From the NCBI GenBank assembly GCA_944323725.1, contig CALUTP010000028.1, positions 1-53,502 of the forward strand: a stretch of DNA of 53,502 nt, in the 5' to 3' direction. The notes under the pieces were generated by a model. It saw only the letters and a list, made by a program, of their open reading frames with translations. It did no database searches and was not told the DNA's origin. A program made the position numbers and the translations under genes. This DNA is from Candidatus Gastranaerophilales bacterium (GTDB lineage: Bacteria > Cyanobacteriota > Vampirovibrionia > Gastranaerophilales > Gastranaerophilaceae). Positions within the stretch are counted from its first letter, which is position 1, and each line of letters starts with the position of its first letter. Positions 1 through 7,758 of the stretch are shown here, piece after piece.

Positions 1-123
1 GCTACTGGTGATAATTGTAAAGTATCTAACCCAACAGATATTTATCCAGTTGTAATGTATGATCAAACAATTTTACCTGCTACAAGAGCTGCTGAAGCTG
101 TTCTTTATGGCGCTGGTAAATAG
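1..123 (+). CDS. C-terminal end of an unknown protein, cut by the window edge
   Basis: Frame 1 is open from the first base and ends at the TAG at 121-123, giving the last 40 residues of a protein. The fragment has one Cys and the segment YPVVMYDQTILPATRAAEAV. Its tone resembles C-termini of the type IV pilin-like proteins found elsewhere in this window, but no prepilin motif is visible, so that link is a guess. A strong hairpin terminator follows 22 bp after the stop, which supports a real gene end. Its start and function cannot be seen here. Confidence 0.6.
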   Translation, partial: ATGDNCKVSNPTDIYPVVMYDQTILPATRAAEAVLYGAGK

Positions 124-145
124 TTAAAAAATAAACTTTTACTAC

Positions 146-181
146 AAAAATACCGAGGTTTTATAAAACCTCGGTATTTTT
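146..181. terminator. Bidirectional intrinsic terminator
   Basis: A perfect 17-bp inverted repeat (146-162 and 165-181) has the GC core ACCGAGG/CCTCGGT flanked by A and T runs. It lies between the stop of the partial plus-strand gene and the stop of the minus-strand TOPRIM gene, so it can serve both convergent genes. Confidence 0.9.
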
Positions 182-192
182 GTTTTTAAAAT

Positions 193-1194
193 TTATTTAG
201 AAAATAATTTTATATTTTTTATTTCATTAATTACAACTTTAATTTCATCAGAAATATCTTCCATATCTGACACATTCATCTTTACTAGAGATGCAAATTC
301 AGCTTTTTTAAATTCATGCAGACCTCGATGCTTAAAAAACTCCTCAAGATACTTAACTCTAGAAACAGAATAATTTATATTATCTAAAGGTGCATATGAA
401 ATATTATTAGTTGCATATTTTAATGTTTTTTCAATAAGAGAACTCGTTAAAGTATCCTCAAACTCTCCGACTTTCAAAACATGTACTTTATCAATATCTC
501 TAAGTTTTGGAAGAATTTCATTATAATTATCAAAGGCATCATGATCTAACAAAACAAAAATAGGAATCTTTAAACAGTCTACAAGTCTATAAAACAGCTT
601 TACAACTTGGTTTTTCCCACCAGCTGAGATTATATAGACACCATTTTTATCAAAATCGTAACCTAAAATTTTTGCGAATTTAGGCAATAAAGTTTCTTCA
701 GTTATCCCTTCACAAATAACTACCTTTTCTAAAGGATAACACAATGAGGACTCAAAACGAGAAAGTATATTATTTTTACTAGTAAGTAATGATTTAAGCC
801 ATTTTAAATTAATTGGCAGCTTTTCTTTATCCAAAAGAGTCAATGCGGCTTTATAATTAATTTTATTTTTTAATAATTTCTCAGTTTCAGAATCAATAAT
901 AAAAATGGAATTTTCATAATCTAAGAGTTGTTGATTTATTATATAATCATCATCTAAATTTATGTTAAAAGTTTTTAATGAATAATTAAATACAAATTCA
1001 GCGAGAACTCTTATTTCATTATAATCCATTCTTTCTAACTCAGATTTTTTAAATTTTGGGGAAATCAAGTTATTTGTAAGTATGTCATAGAACACTCGCA
1101 AATACTTAATTTCTGGAGGTTTAAATCGAGTAAGCCTGTCAATTGATATTATAACTTGTTCCTTTGTTAATGGTTTAATCTTAAGATCTTTCAA
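193..1194 (-). CDS. TOPRIM-domain protein, OLD-nuclease-like C-terminal half without ATPase
   Basis: The product is 333 residues. A TOPRIM fold is visible at about residues 155-240: VVICEGITEE carries the conserved Glu (E162), ISAGGKNQ follows, and IFVLLDHDA supplies the DxD pair (D217, D219) that binds metal in OLD-family nucleases, primases and topoisomerases. No Walker A or ABC-type ATPase is present, so this is not a complete OLD protein. The N-terminal 150 residues are helical and unrecognised. The start is TTG, supported by a GAGGAAG ribosome site just upstream; no better ATG is near. The gene stands alone, ending against a bidirectional terminator. A nuclease or nucleotidyl-transfer role is likely from the family, but the substrate is unknown; a defence role is possible and unsupported by the neighbours. 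Confidence 0.72.
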   Translation of the reverse strand: MKDLKIKPLTKEQVIISIDRLTRFKPPEIKYLRVFYDILTNNLISPKFKKSELERMDYNEIRVLAEFVFNYSLKTFNINLDDDYIINQQLLDYENSIFIIDSETEKLLKNKINYKAALTLLDKEKLPINLKWLKSLLTSKNNILSRFESSLCYPLEKVVICEGITEETLLPKFAKILGYDFDKNGVYIISAGGKNQVVKLFYRLVDCLKIPIFVLLDHDAFDNYNEILPKLRDIDKVHVLKVGEFEDTLTSSLIEKTLKYATNNISYAPLDNINYSVSRVKYLEEFFKHRGLHEFKKAEFASLVKMNVSDMEDISDEIKVVINEIKNIKLFSK

Positions 1195-1272
1195 TACTTC
1201 CTCTTTTTTGTTTGTAACAATATTTACAAAAATTAATTAAAATAGCAACTTTTTAAGTTCTCTATATTTTAA

Positions 1273-1278
1273 TATAAT
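1273..1278 (+). promoter_or_regulatory. -10 box for the cysteine peptidase gene
   Basis: A perfect TATAAT lies 20 bp before the GTG start at 1299, with the ribosome site GGAG at 1288-1291. No good -35 hexamer is seen at the expected distance. Confidence 0.5.
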
Positions 1279-1298
1279 AGTAGCAGTGGAGTGAAATC

Positions 1299-2717
1299 GT
1301 GTATTCAATAAATCCAAACTTTCCTCAATACAATTATACCACAACAGGTAAGACAAAATCTTCACGTGTTGATGTAAATATTGACAAACCTGTCAATAAA
1401 GCTCCTCAAGGTTATGTTACTAATCCAAAATATAATATTCCATTTAATGCAGCAATGCATTCTTCTGATTTTAGAACAAGACTCATATCAAATGAAGAAA
1501 AGCAGAAATATAATGATTTACAAAAAGTATTAGACAGACATAGTAAAAAATCACTTGATGCCTTACTGAAAAAAGGTATTCTGCTAAATTCAGACTCTAA
1601 TAATAATTCAACCGTATTAGACAATTTACATAAAATAGCTAATACCCCAAGAGCTGCAGGACTAGACAATATTGTTACTTTAAAAGAAACAATCAATACA
1701 CTTAATAATCCTTTTGTAATTAATCAAGAATTTGGAGATATTCCATCAAAATATCAAGATTATGCAAAACAGGCAAACAGCATAGGTGCAAGTAATTTAT
1801 TTGAAAAAAGATCTGCAGAAAATGATATAAATGTAACACATTCAGGAACTTGTGTTGCTGCGAGCATAGAATTTAACATGGCACAAAAACACCCCGCAGA
1901 ATTCACAAGATTTGTTGAAGGGCTAAGCTCTCCAAACATGTCAGTAAATAAAGAGATTCATCTTAATAATCTTGCAGATAATACACTTGATGCAATCTGG
2001 CTTTTAAATGCTTTTGAAATACCATATGAAGCAAAAGACTTCAACAAAGCAACACTTACTTTTGCACCAGATAAAAATGCTATAATAAGAGCTCAAATAC
2101 AAACCACCGATAAAGATCCACAAGAACGATCCGTTGTTGATGTACTAATGCAATCAACTCTTATGCAGGTAGGATCTCAACAATCTTATAATACACTAAC
2201 TGATAAACGTCAAGGTAAATTTAATCAAAATGACAAAGGTCTAATTGAATTTGAAAAGACATTTACAGAATCAGTTGTTGAAGACAAAAACAAAATTTCA
2301 GTAACATATCAAACTGTCGATGAAAATGCAAAATTAATTGGGTATGAAACTGATATGGCAACAACAAAAAGACATTTAGTTGACTCTCTTAATAGGGGAG
2401 AAAATGTCATTATTGGATATACTCAAGTAGATAAAAATAACACAATAATAAATGGACATGAAATAACAATTTTAGGTTATAAACAAGGTAAAGATGGTAA
2501 ATTAATCTTTATTTGCAATGATACAGACGACAATCAATCTAAAGCAATAGAATATAGTGAAGATTATTTATTACCTAAAATTCACCATGCAGCACTTCCT
2601 CATGACATAGTAGAAAATGATGTAAAACTTGTCGAAAACTGGGTAGAAGGAATAAATAACTATAAAGAACTCAAAAAGAAACAACAATCAGAATCACAAA
2701 TACAACTGGCAGCATAA
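1299..2717 (+). CDS. Putative papain-like (C39/BtrH-like) cysteine peptidase
   Basis: The product is 472 residues. HSGTCVAASIEFNMA at residues 181-195 looks like the nucleophile helix of papain-fold peptidases (candidate nucleophile C185). NGHEITILGY holds a candidate His (H387), and ICNDTDD supplies a candidate Asn/Asp (N407 or D408), matching the Cys...His...Asn/Asp order of the fold. The first 140 residues are Asn/Lys-rich and there is no signal peptide or membrane segment. The GTG start is chosen because GGAG lies 7 nt upstream. The metallophosphatase gene follows after 11 bp, so the two are probably one operon. It could instead be a transglutaminase-like or inactive member; the substrate cannot be told. 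The catalytic assignment is by motif only. Confidence 0.6.
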   Translation: MYSINPNFPQYNYTTTGKTKSSRVDVNIDKPVNKAPQGYVTNPKYNIPFNAAMHSSDFRTRLISNEEKQKYNDLQKVLDRHSKKSLDALLKKGILLNSDSNNNSTVLDNLHKIANTPRAAGLDNIVTLKETINTLNNPFVINQEFGDIPSKYQDYAKQANSIGASNLFEKRSAENDINVTHSGTCVAASIEFNMAQKHPAEFTRFVEGLSSPNMSVNKEIHLNNLADNTLDAIWLLNAFEIPYEAKDFNKATLTFAPDKNAIIRAQIQTTDKDPQERSVVDVLMQSTLMQVGSQQSYNTLTDKRQGKFNQNDKGLIEFEKTFTESVVEDKNKISVTYQTVDENAKLIGYETDMATTKRHLVDSLNRGENVIIGYTQVDKNNTIINGHEITILGYKQGKDGKLIFICNDTDDNQSKAIEYSEDYLLPKIHHAALPHDIVENDVKLVENWVEGINNYKELKKKQQSESQIQLAA

Positions 2718-2728
2718 GGGAAAAATAA

Positions 2729-4342
2729 ATGATAAATCTTATAAATGCATACTCCAATACAAATCAACTTAAAGCATATGTTCAAAAAAACTCCCAAATA
2801 ACATCTACAAAACAAAATAAAAACTTAATCCAAGCACCATTAGAAAATAAATTAAAATACCCAGAACAAATGCCTATTAAAACGAGCATTTTTTATTTAA
2901 ATGATATTCATGGGAAAATGACTAATATGGAAAGGATTTACGCTGCGGCAAAAGAATTTGATAACAAAAATGAGCCTAATACCGGCAAATTAAAACTAGC
3001 ATCAGGAGATATTATTCTAGGCGCAAATTATACATCAAATCAAGTAGCAAATAAATTTCTAAACTGGATTGGAGTAAGTGCTAATGCTCTGGGGAATCAC
3101 GAATTAGATGTTGTTCCTAAAAATCTTTCTGCTTTAATGGATAACGCAAAATATAAACTTCTAGCAATAAATGCAACAGTAGATAGTGAAAGTCCTATGG
3201 CAGGTAAAATAGGTAACTCAATAATTGAAGAACGCAATGGACAAAAATACGGTATTATAGGTATAGCCCCTTCAGATATGGCAGAAAGAGTAAAACTTAA
3301 TGATTCAGTTAAAGATATCAAAATCGATGACTTCCCAACAACTGTAAAAAAAGTTCAAGCAGAAGTCGATAGACTAAAAAATGAAGGAATAAATAAAATC
3401 ATAGTACTCTCTCATAGCGGATTAAAACATGATAAAAAGTTGGCACAAGAAACCAGCGGAATAGATGTAATTCTTGGCGCTCATACACATGACTTAATCA
3501 ATGGGATAAAAGAAGGTGAAAATCTTTTGTATTCCAAAACTGGAGAACCAGTAGTTATTACTCAAGGCGGTAAAGACGGAGAGAATGTTGGCATTTTGAA
3601 TATAGAATTTAATCAAAATGGAGTAATTACCAAAGCACAAAATAATATTATTAAAACAAGGAATTATACAAGAAATCTTTCATCAAGAAGCGCTGTAGAA
3701 AGTATAATTGGAAAGCCCGAAGTACTTGGAAAAGTAACTTCAACTGTAGCACCTCCAAAAGAAAGATTAATAGAAAATAATCCTCATGGAAATATCATAG
3801 CTGATGCAATGAGAAGTGAACTTGGAACAGATATTGCAATTCTGAACGCAGGAAATATAAGAGGACATTTTGATTTAGGCCCTGTAGATTCCCGTTTAAT
3901 AAACGATATTACTCCATTTGAAGATAAAATGCTTATCGGTAAATTAAGTGAAAAGGAAATTGTTGATGCAATTAAAGTCGGTGGTCAATCCTTTGTTAGA
4001 ACTGGTCATAAACCAGGTATCCTGCTCGTTTCCGGTCTAAAATATACAATGACTGATAAAGGAGAATTAAAATCACTATCATTTATTGATAAATCAGGTA
4101 ATGAAAATTTAATTGACATAACAAACCCTAGTACTGAACGCAAATATACAGTGGCAATGGATGATTTTTTTGCAACAGGAGGAGATAATTATCTTCCAAC
4201 TAATGAAAACCCAGATTTTATTATTAAAAAATTTAATATAGATAAAAATAAGCTAGCCTGCGATTATATCAAAAAGATGAACGGCTCATTTGAAGTCAAA
4301 CATGACGACCGTATAAAAATTATTAGCCATGAAAATAACTAA
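2729..4342 (+). CDS. 5'-nucleotidase / UshA-CpdB family metallophosphoesterase lacking a signal peptide
   Basis: The product is 537 residues. The calcineurin-like metallophosphatase domain is clear: FYLNDIHG (D59, H61), ASGDIILG, ALGNHELD (about 121-127), and LGAHTHD. The C-terminal 5'-nucleotidase substrate domain follows from about residue 340, with PHGNIIADAM and ILNAGNIRG. Family members hydrolyse nucleotides or cyclic nucleotides, usually in the periplasm or on the cell surface. This one begins with a polar, Asn/Lys-rich stretch of about 50 residues and no export signal, so its location is uncertain. The ATG has AAGGG 8 nt upstream. It sits 11 bp behind the cysteine peptidase gene. Its stop at 4340-4342 touches the stop of the convergent sigma-factor gene with no base between. 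Confidence 0.9.
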   Translation: MINLINAYSNTNQLKAYVQKNSQITSTKQNKNLIQAPLENKLKYPEQMPIKTSIFYLNDIHGKMTNMERIYAAAKEFDNKNEPNTGKLKLASGDIILGANYTSNQVANKFLNWIGVSANALGNHELDVVPKNLSALMDNAKYKLLAINATVDSESPMAGKIGNSIIEERNGQKYGIIGIAPSDMAERVKLNDSVKDIKIDDFPTTVKKVQAEVDRLKNEGINKIIVLSHSGLKHDKKLAQETSGIDVILGAHTHDLINGIKEGENLLYSKTGEPVVITQGGKDGENVGILNIEFNQNGVITKAQNNIIKTRNYTRNLSSRSAVESIIGKPEVLGKVTSTVAPPKERLIENNPHGNIIADAMRSELGTDIAILNAGNIRGHFDLGPVDSRLINDITPFEDKMLIGKLSEKEIVDAIKVGGQSFVRTGHKPGILLVSGLKYTMTDKGELKSLSFIDKSGNENLIDITNPSTERKYTVAMDDFFATGGDNYLPTNENPDFIIKKFNIDKNKLACDYIKKMNGSFEVKHDDRIKIISHENN

Positions 4343-5008
4343 CTAGTAACCGTATTGCTCTTTTGAATTTAAGTATTCTCTAATTGTATTTAATGAAGCT
4401 TGAACAATACGTGTAACCCTTGAAGAAGACAGCCCAACCTGACGAGCTATATCTTTTACCTGCATGTTTCTATAAAATCTATACTCAACTACAGTCCTTT
4501 CTTTTGGAGGTAATTTAGAAATAGCTTCTCTAATCATTCTAGCCATTTCTGAAATTTCAGCATTTTCATCCGGCATAGCATGCGTATCTTTTAAGAAATC
4601 AAATGGGGAATCATTATCACTTGCCGCATCAGCTAAACCATCAATAGAAAGTACTGTTTCATAAATAGCTTCTCTTACTTTAGCTTTTTGTGTTTCCTGA
4701 CTGTTATCAACCTCTTCCTCAGAATCATCCTCTTCTTCAACTTTATGTTTTAGAGAATACCATTTATATCTTATTCTTAATTCGTTTCTAATAGCCCATC
4801 TGACTGCTGTCGCTATATATGCAGAATTATAACGAGCCAATTGTTCTTCACTTTTATTTTTAATCAAGGCCTGGATTGCAATAATACCAATAGACAAAAG
4901 TTCCTCATACTCAACCATATGAGATGGAATTCTTCTATGCTCAACCTTCGCAACCTTTTGAACTATGTCTATATATTCTTTTAACTTATTTTTATCTTGC
5001 ATAATCAT
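4343..5008 (-). CDS. fliA: Sigma-70 family sigma factor, FliA-like
   Basis: The product is 221 residues. Region 2 is seen at about residues 25-80 (YEELLSIGIIAIQALI, then AYIATAVRWAIRNELR). Region 4 is at about 165-215 with a helix-turn-helix, VKDIARQVGLSSSRVTRIVQ, close to the FliA type. Between them is an unusually acidic linker (EEEDDSEEEVDN) where region 3 would lie, so region 3 looks reduced. The gene starts 9 bp after flhB on the same strand, which supports a role in transcribing flagellar genes. A second ATG 6 bp in is an alternative start, and the ribosome site is weak, so translation may be coupled to flhB. A general stress or SigB/F-like role is the alternative. Confidence 0.75.
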   Translation of the reverse strand: MIMQDKNKLKEYIDIVQKVAKVEHRRIPSHMVEYEELLSIGIIAIQALIKNKSEEQLARYNSAYIATAVRWAIRNELRIRYKWYSLKHKVEEEDDSEEEVDNSQETQKAKVREAIYETVLSIDGLADAASDNDSPFDFLKDTHAMPDENAEISEMARMIREAISKLPPKERTVVEYRFYRNMQVKDIARQVGLSSSRVTRIVQASLNTIREYLNSKEQYGY

Positions 5009-5017
5009 GATTATTAA

Positions 5018-6112
5018 TTATTTTTTCTTAGGCTCTTGATTTATTCTACCCTGATTTCTATTATTTTTCAAGTTGTAAACAAAAAGTAAGATTTCTGCAA
5101 CAGCTTTATATAATTCTGGTGGAATTTGCTGATTTAAATCAACCATTTTGAAAAGGGCTCTAGCTACAGGAGGATTTTCTATTATAGGAATTCCATGTTC
5201 TGTTGCAATTTTTATAATTTTTTTAGCAATAAGCTCTGTTCCTTTAGCAATTAGCATAGGAGAAGCCATCTCTTCTGCTTTATATTTTAGTGCACACGCG
5301 ACATGGACAGGATTTGTAACAACAAAATCAGCATCAGGAACTGCATCCATCATACCTCTTTGTAGCATTTGCATACGGCGCTGTCTTAGTGCTGCTTTTA
5401 CATTAGGATCACCTTCTGTATTTTTGTATTCATCTTTAATTTCTTTGAATGACATTTTCTGATCTTTTAGAAATTTCCACTTGGTAACCCCATAATCCGC
5501 TGCCGATATGATTAAAAAAGCAATACAAGCTTTAAAAATAAATTCTGTAATTAGCTTTCCAAACTCAATCATTACAGCAAAATTATTATCAATAGATGCA
5601 AGCATTAAAATACTTTCAATATGATCAGAATAGACAGACCAACCAATATATCCTAAAATTACAACTTTTAATATATTTTTAAAAAGTTCAAAAAGAGTCT
5701 TAATAGACATGATATTTTTGAAATATTTTGTAGGATTAAGCTTATCTAACTTTGGCATTAAAGGCGCTGTTGCAACAAGAGGCCCTACTTGAATAAAATC
5801 AGCCATCACTGCTACAAACCAAGCTAAGGCTAATATTGGAGCAATAATTAAAACTGCAGCCTTGACTGTTATTGTAAATATATAAGCCAACCCTATTTTA
5901 TCTAAATGGGTATTTGGAATTTGTTCATACAAAAGAGTAAATAACTGTGCAATTTGATTCCAAATAAAAGGAGCTAGACCAAATATTGCACAAAATAAAA
6001 TAAGCAAGGAAATAGCTGTTGAAAAATCTTTTGATTTAACAACTTGTCCTTCTTTTCTTGCCTGCTCCAATTTTCTCGGGGTGGCATCATACTGCTTATC
6101 TTCATCACCCAT
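5018..6112 (-). CDS. flhB: Flagellar export switch protein FlhB
   Basis: The product is 364 residues, the usual length. It has the N-terminal EDKQYDATPRKLEQARKEGQV signature, four hydrophobic segments between about residues 30 and 205, and a cytoplasmic C-terminal domain ending with the flagellar-type QQIPPELYKAVAEIL. FlhB gates substrate order in the flagellar type III export apparatus and cleaves itself at NPTH. Here that loop reads NPVH (residues 267-270): the scissile Asn-Pro and the His are kept and Thr is replaced by Val. A Shine-Dalgarno-like AAAGGA lies before the ATG. The FliA-like sigma gene follows at once. No other flagellar gene is in the window. Confidence 0.93.
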   Translation of the reverse strand: MGDEDKQYDATPRKLEQARKEGQVVKSKDFSTAISLLILFCAIFGLAPFIWNQIAQLFTLLYEQIPNTHLDKIGLAYIFTITVKAAVLIIAPILALAWFVAVMADFIQVGPLVATAPLMPKLDKLNPTKYFKNIMSIKTLFELFKNILKVVILGYIGWSVYSDHIESILMLASIDNNFAVMIEFGKLITEFIFKACIAFLIISAADYGVTKWKFLKDQKMSFKEIKDEYKNTEGDPNVKAALRQRRMQMLQRGMMDAVPDADFVVTNPVHVACALKYKAEEMASPMLIAKGTELIAKKIIKIATEHGIPIIENPPVARALFKMVDLNQQIPPELYKAVAEILLFVYNLKNNRNQGRINQEPKKK

Positions 6113-6133
6113 TTATTTAATCCTTTATTAATC

Positions 6134-6157
6134 AAAAAACATAACCTGCATAGGTTA
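6134..6157 (-). terminator. Short hairpin with T-run between deoC and flhB
   Basis: A 6-bp stem TAACCT/AGGTTA (6142-6147, 6152-6157) is followed on the minus strand by a T-run (6135-6140). It may end the metF-deoC transcript. A TATAAT on the minus strand at 6167-6172 could start the flhB transcript, which would put the hairpin in the flhB leader instead. The stem is short, so either reading is tentative. Confidence 0.4.
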
Positions 6158-6175
6158 CTATCAACATTATAATGA

Positions 6176-6826
6176 TTATGAAATTATTTTCACGCCAGAA
6201 GACGTACCTAAACGTGAGGCTCCAGCATCTATAAGATTTAAAGCTGTGTTTTTATCTCTAATTCCACCTGAAGCTTTAACTTTCAGTCCATGCGGACTAA
6301 CTGTTTCATACATAAGTTTCACATCTTCCACTTTAGCTCCAATACCGTTTTTAACAAACCCAGTAGAAGTTTTCACAAAATCAGCTCCTGCTTCAACTGA
6401 TAATTCACAGGCTTTTTTAATTTCATCTTTATCTAATAAATCAGTTTCTAAAATAACTTTTAATGGGATATTACCGCATGCAATTTTTACAGCTTTTATA
6501 TCATCTCTAACAAAATCGTAATTTTTATTTTTTATTCCTGAAACATTAATTACCATATCAATTTCATCAGCACCATCAGCTACAGCGCAGGAAGCTTCAA
6601 AAGCTTTCACCTCAGTTTTATTTGCACCTAAGGGAAACCCAATTACAGTAACAACTTTTACATCTGTATCAATAAGGGCTGTTTTTGCCATTTTTACGTA
6701 TGCTGGATTTATACATACTCCTAGAAACTTATATTCTTTTGCTTCTTTAAATAAATTTTCTAAATCTTCTTTTGTTGCATCTTGCTTTAATAATGTATGT
6801 TCAATAAAATTATTCAAATTATTCAT
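6176..6826 (-). CDS. deoC: Deoxyribose-phosphate aldolase
   Basis: The product is 216 residues, normal for the family. It catalyses reversible cleavage of 2-deoxyribose-5-phosphate to glyceraldehyde-3-phosphate and acetaldehyde in deoxynucleoside catabolism. The Schiff-base lysine is in FVKTSTGF (K152), the second active-site lysine in KASGGIR (K184), and the acid residue in DEIDMVINV (D90). The ATG has an excellent AAAGGAG site. It lies 11 bp downstream of metF on the same strand, so the two are probably cotranscribed. There is no nucleoside phosphorylase or phosphopentomutase of the deo pathway next to it. Confidence 0.95.
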   Translation of the reverse strand: MNNLNNFIEHTLLKQDATKEDLENLFKEAKEYKFLGVCINPAYVKMAKTALIDTDVKVVTVIGFPLGANKTEVKAFEASCAVADGADEIDMVINVSGIKNKNYDFVRDDIKAVKIACGNIPLKVILETDLLDKDEIKKACELSVEAGADFVKTSTGFVKNGIGAKVEDVKLMYETVSPHGLKVKASGGIRDKNTALNLIDAGASRLGTSSGVKIIS

Positions 6827-6837
6827 AAAATTCTCCT

Positions 6838-7716
6838 TTATACAACAGACATAATATTATCTAAAATATTAGCGGTTGAATAAGCTTTGTTTAAAGTATA
6901 GAAATGTAATCCGCTAACACCTGATTGTATAAGACTACAACATTGTTCACTAGCATATTCAATACCGAATTTTTTAATATCCTCAGGGCGATCCTTATAC
7001 CTTTCAAGTTTTTCTCTCATATTTACAGGCACAGAAACTCTTGCCAAAGAAGTCATCCGTTCAATCTGCTTATAACTGATTACAGGCATAATACCTGGGA
7101 TAATTGGAACACTAATCCCTTGTTTTCTAACTTTTTCAACATACGAAAAATACATATCATTATTAAAAAACAGCTGAGTATAAATTGCATCAGCACCAGA
7201 ATCAACTTTGCGTTTTAAATTTTCGATATCAAATTCCAAATCAGGAGATTCTATATGTCCTTCTGGATAACCAGCAACAGCTATTGATAAATCAGTCTTA
7301 GACTTAATAAATTCAACTAATTCATTAGCATAACGAAAATCATTATGACAGACTTCTATATCTTGAGGCTCATCACCTCTGAGAGCTAGAACATTTTCAA
7401 TTCCCAATGACTCAATTTCTTTAATATGTTTTTCTACATTCTCTTTACTGTTACAAATACAGGTAAAATGAGCCATTACATTTAATTTCAAATCAGTAAG
7501 CAGGGATTTGACAAGCTCCATTGAATTGTTATTATTTCCACCAGCACCCCAAGTAAGAGAAACAAGAACTGGATTGTATTTTTTCAATAAATTTAATTCC
7601 TGATATAATAAAGGAAACTCACTTTCTCCACCTTTAGGCGGGAATACTTCAAAAGAAATCTTTGGCATTACATTTGAAGCAATTGCTCTATCCTCATATA
7701 TCTCACTTAGTTTCAT
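6838..7716 (-). CDS. metF: Methylenetetrahydrofolate reductase
   Basis: The product is 292 residues, the size of bacterial MetF. It reduces 5,10-methylene-THF to 5-methyl-THF for methionine synthesis, using FAD. SFEVFPPKG at residues 21-29 includes the catalytic Glu (E23). VSLTWGAGG, NVMAHFTCIC and ENVLALRGDEP are family signatures for folate and flavin binding. The start has no ribosome site; instead a TGATATAAT extended -10 box lies 6 nt before the ATG, so the mRNA probably begins at or within a base or two of the start codon. It heads the metF-deoC pair and is divergent from the SulP gene with 42 bp between. Confidence 0.95.
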   Translation of the reverse strand: MKLSEIYEDRAIASNVMPKISFEVFPPKGGESEFPLLYQELNLLKKYNPVLVSLTWGAGGNNNNSMELVKSLLTDLKLNVMAHFTCICNSKENVEKHIKEIESLGIENVLALRGDEPQDIEVCHNDFRYANELVEFIKSKTDLSIAVAGYPEGHIESPDLEFDIENLKRKVDSGADAIYTQLFFNNDMYFSYVEKVRKQGISVPIIPGIMPVISYKQIERMTSLARVSVPVNMREKLERYKDRPEDIKKFGIEYASEQCCSLIQSGVSGLHFYTLNKAYSTANILDNIMSVV

Positions 7717-7722
7717 AAGCTG

Positions 7723-7728
7723 ATTATA
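7723..7728 (-). promoter_or_regulatory. -10 box of metF, leaderless arrangement
   Basis: On the minus strand TGATATAAT forms an extended -10 element; the hexamer ends 6 nt before the metF ATG. Transcription would start about at the A of the start codon. Confidence 0.65.
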
Positions 7729-7743
7729 TCATGAAAAAATTTA

Positions 7744-7752
7744 TGCTAAAAT
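7744..7752 (+). promoter_or_regulatory. Extended -10 of the SulP gene, leaderless arrangement
   Basis: TGCTAAAAT (hexamer 7747-7752) lies exactly 6 nt before the ATG at 7759, with no Shine-Dalgarno sequence between. It shares the 42-bp divergent space with the metF promoter. Confidence 0.6.
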
Positions 7753-7758
7753 AAAACC

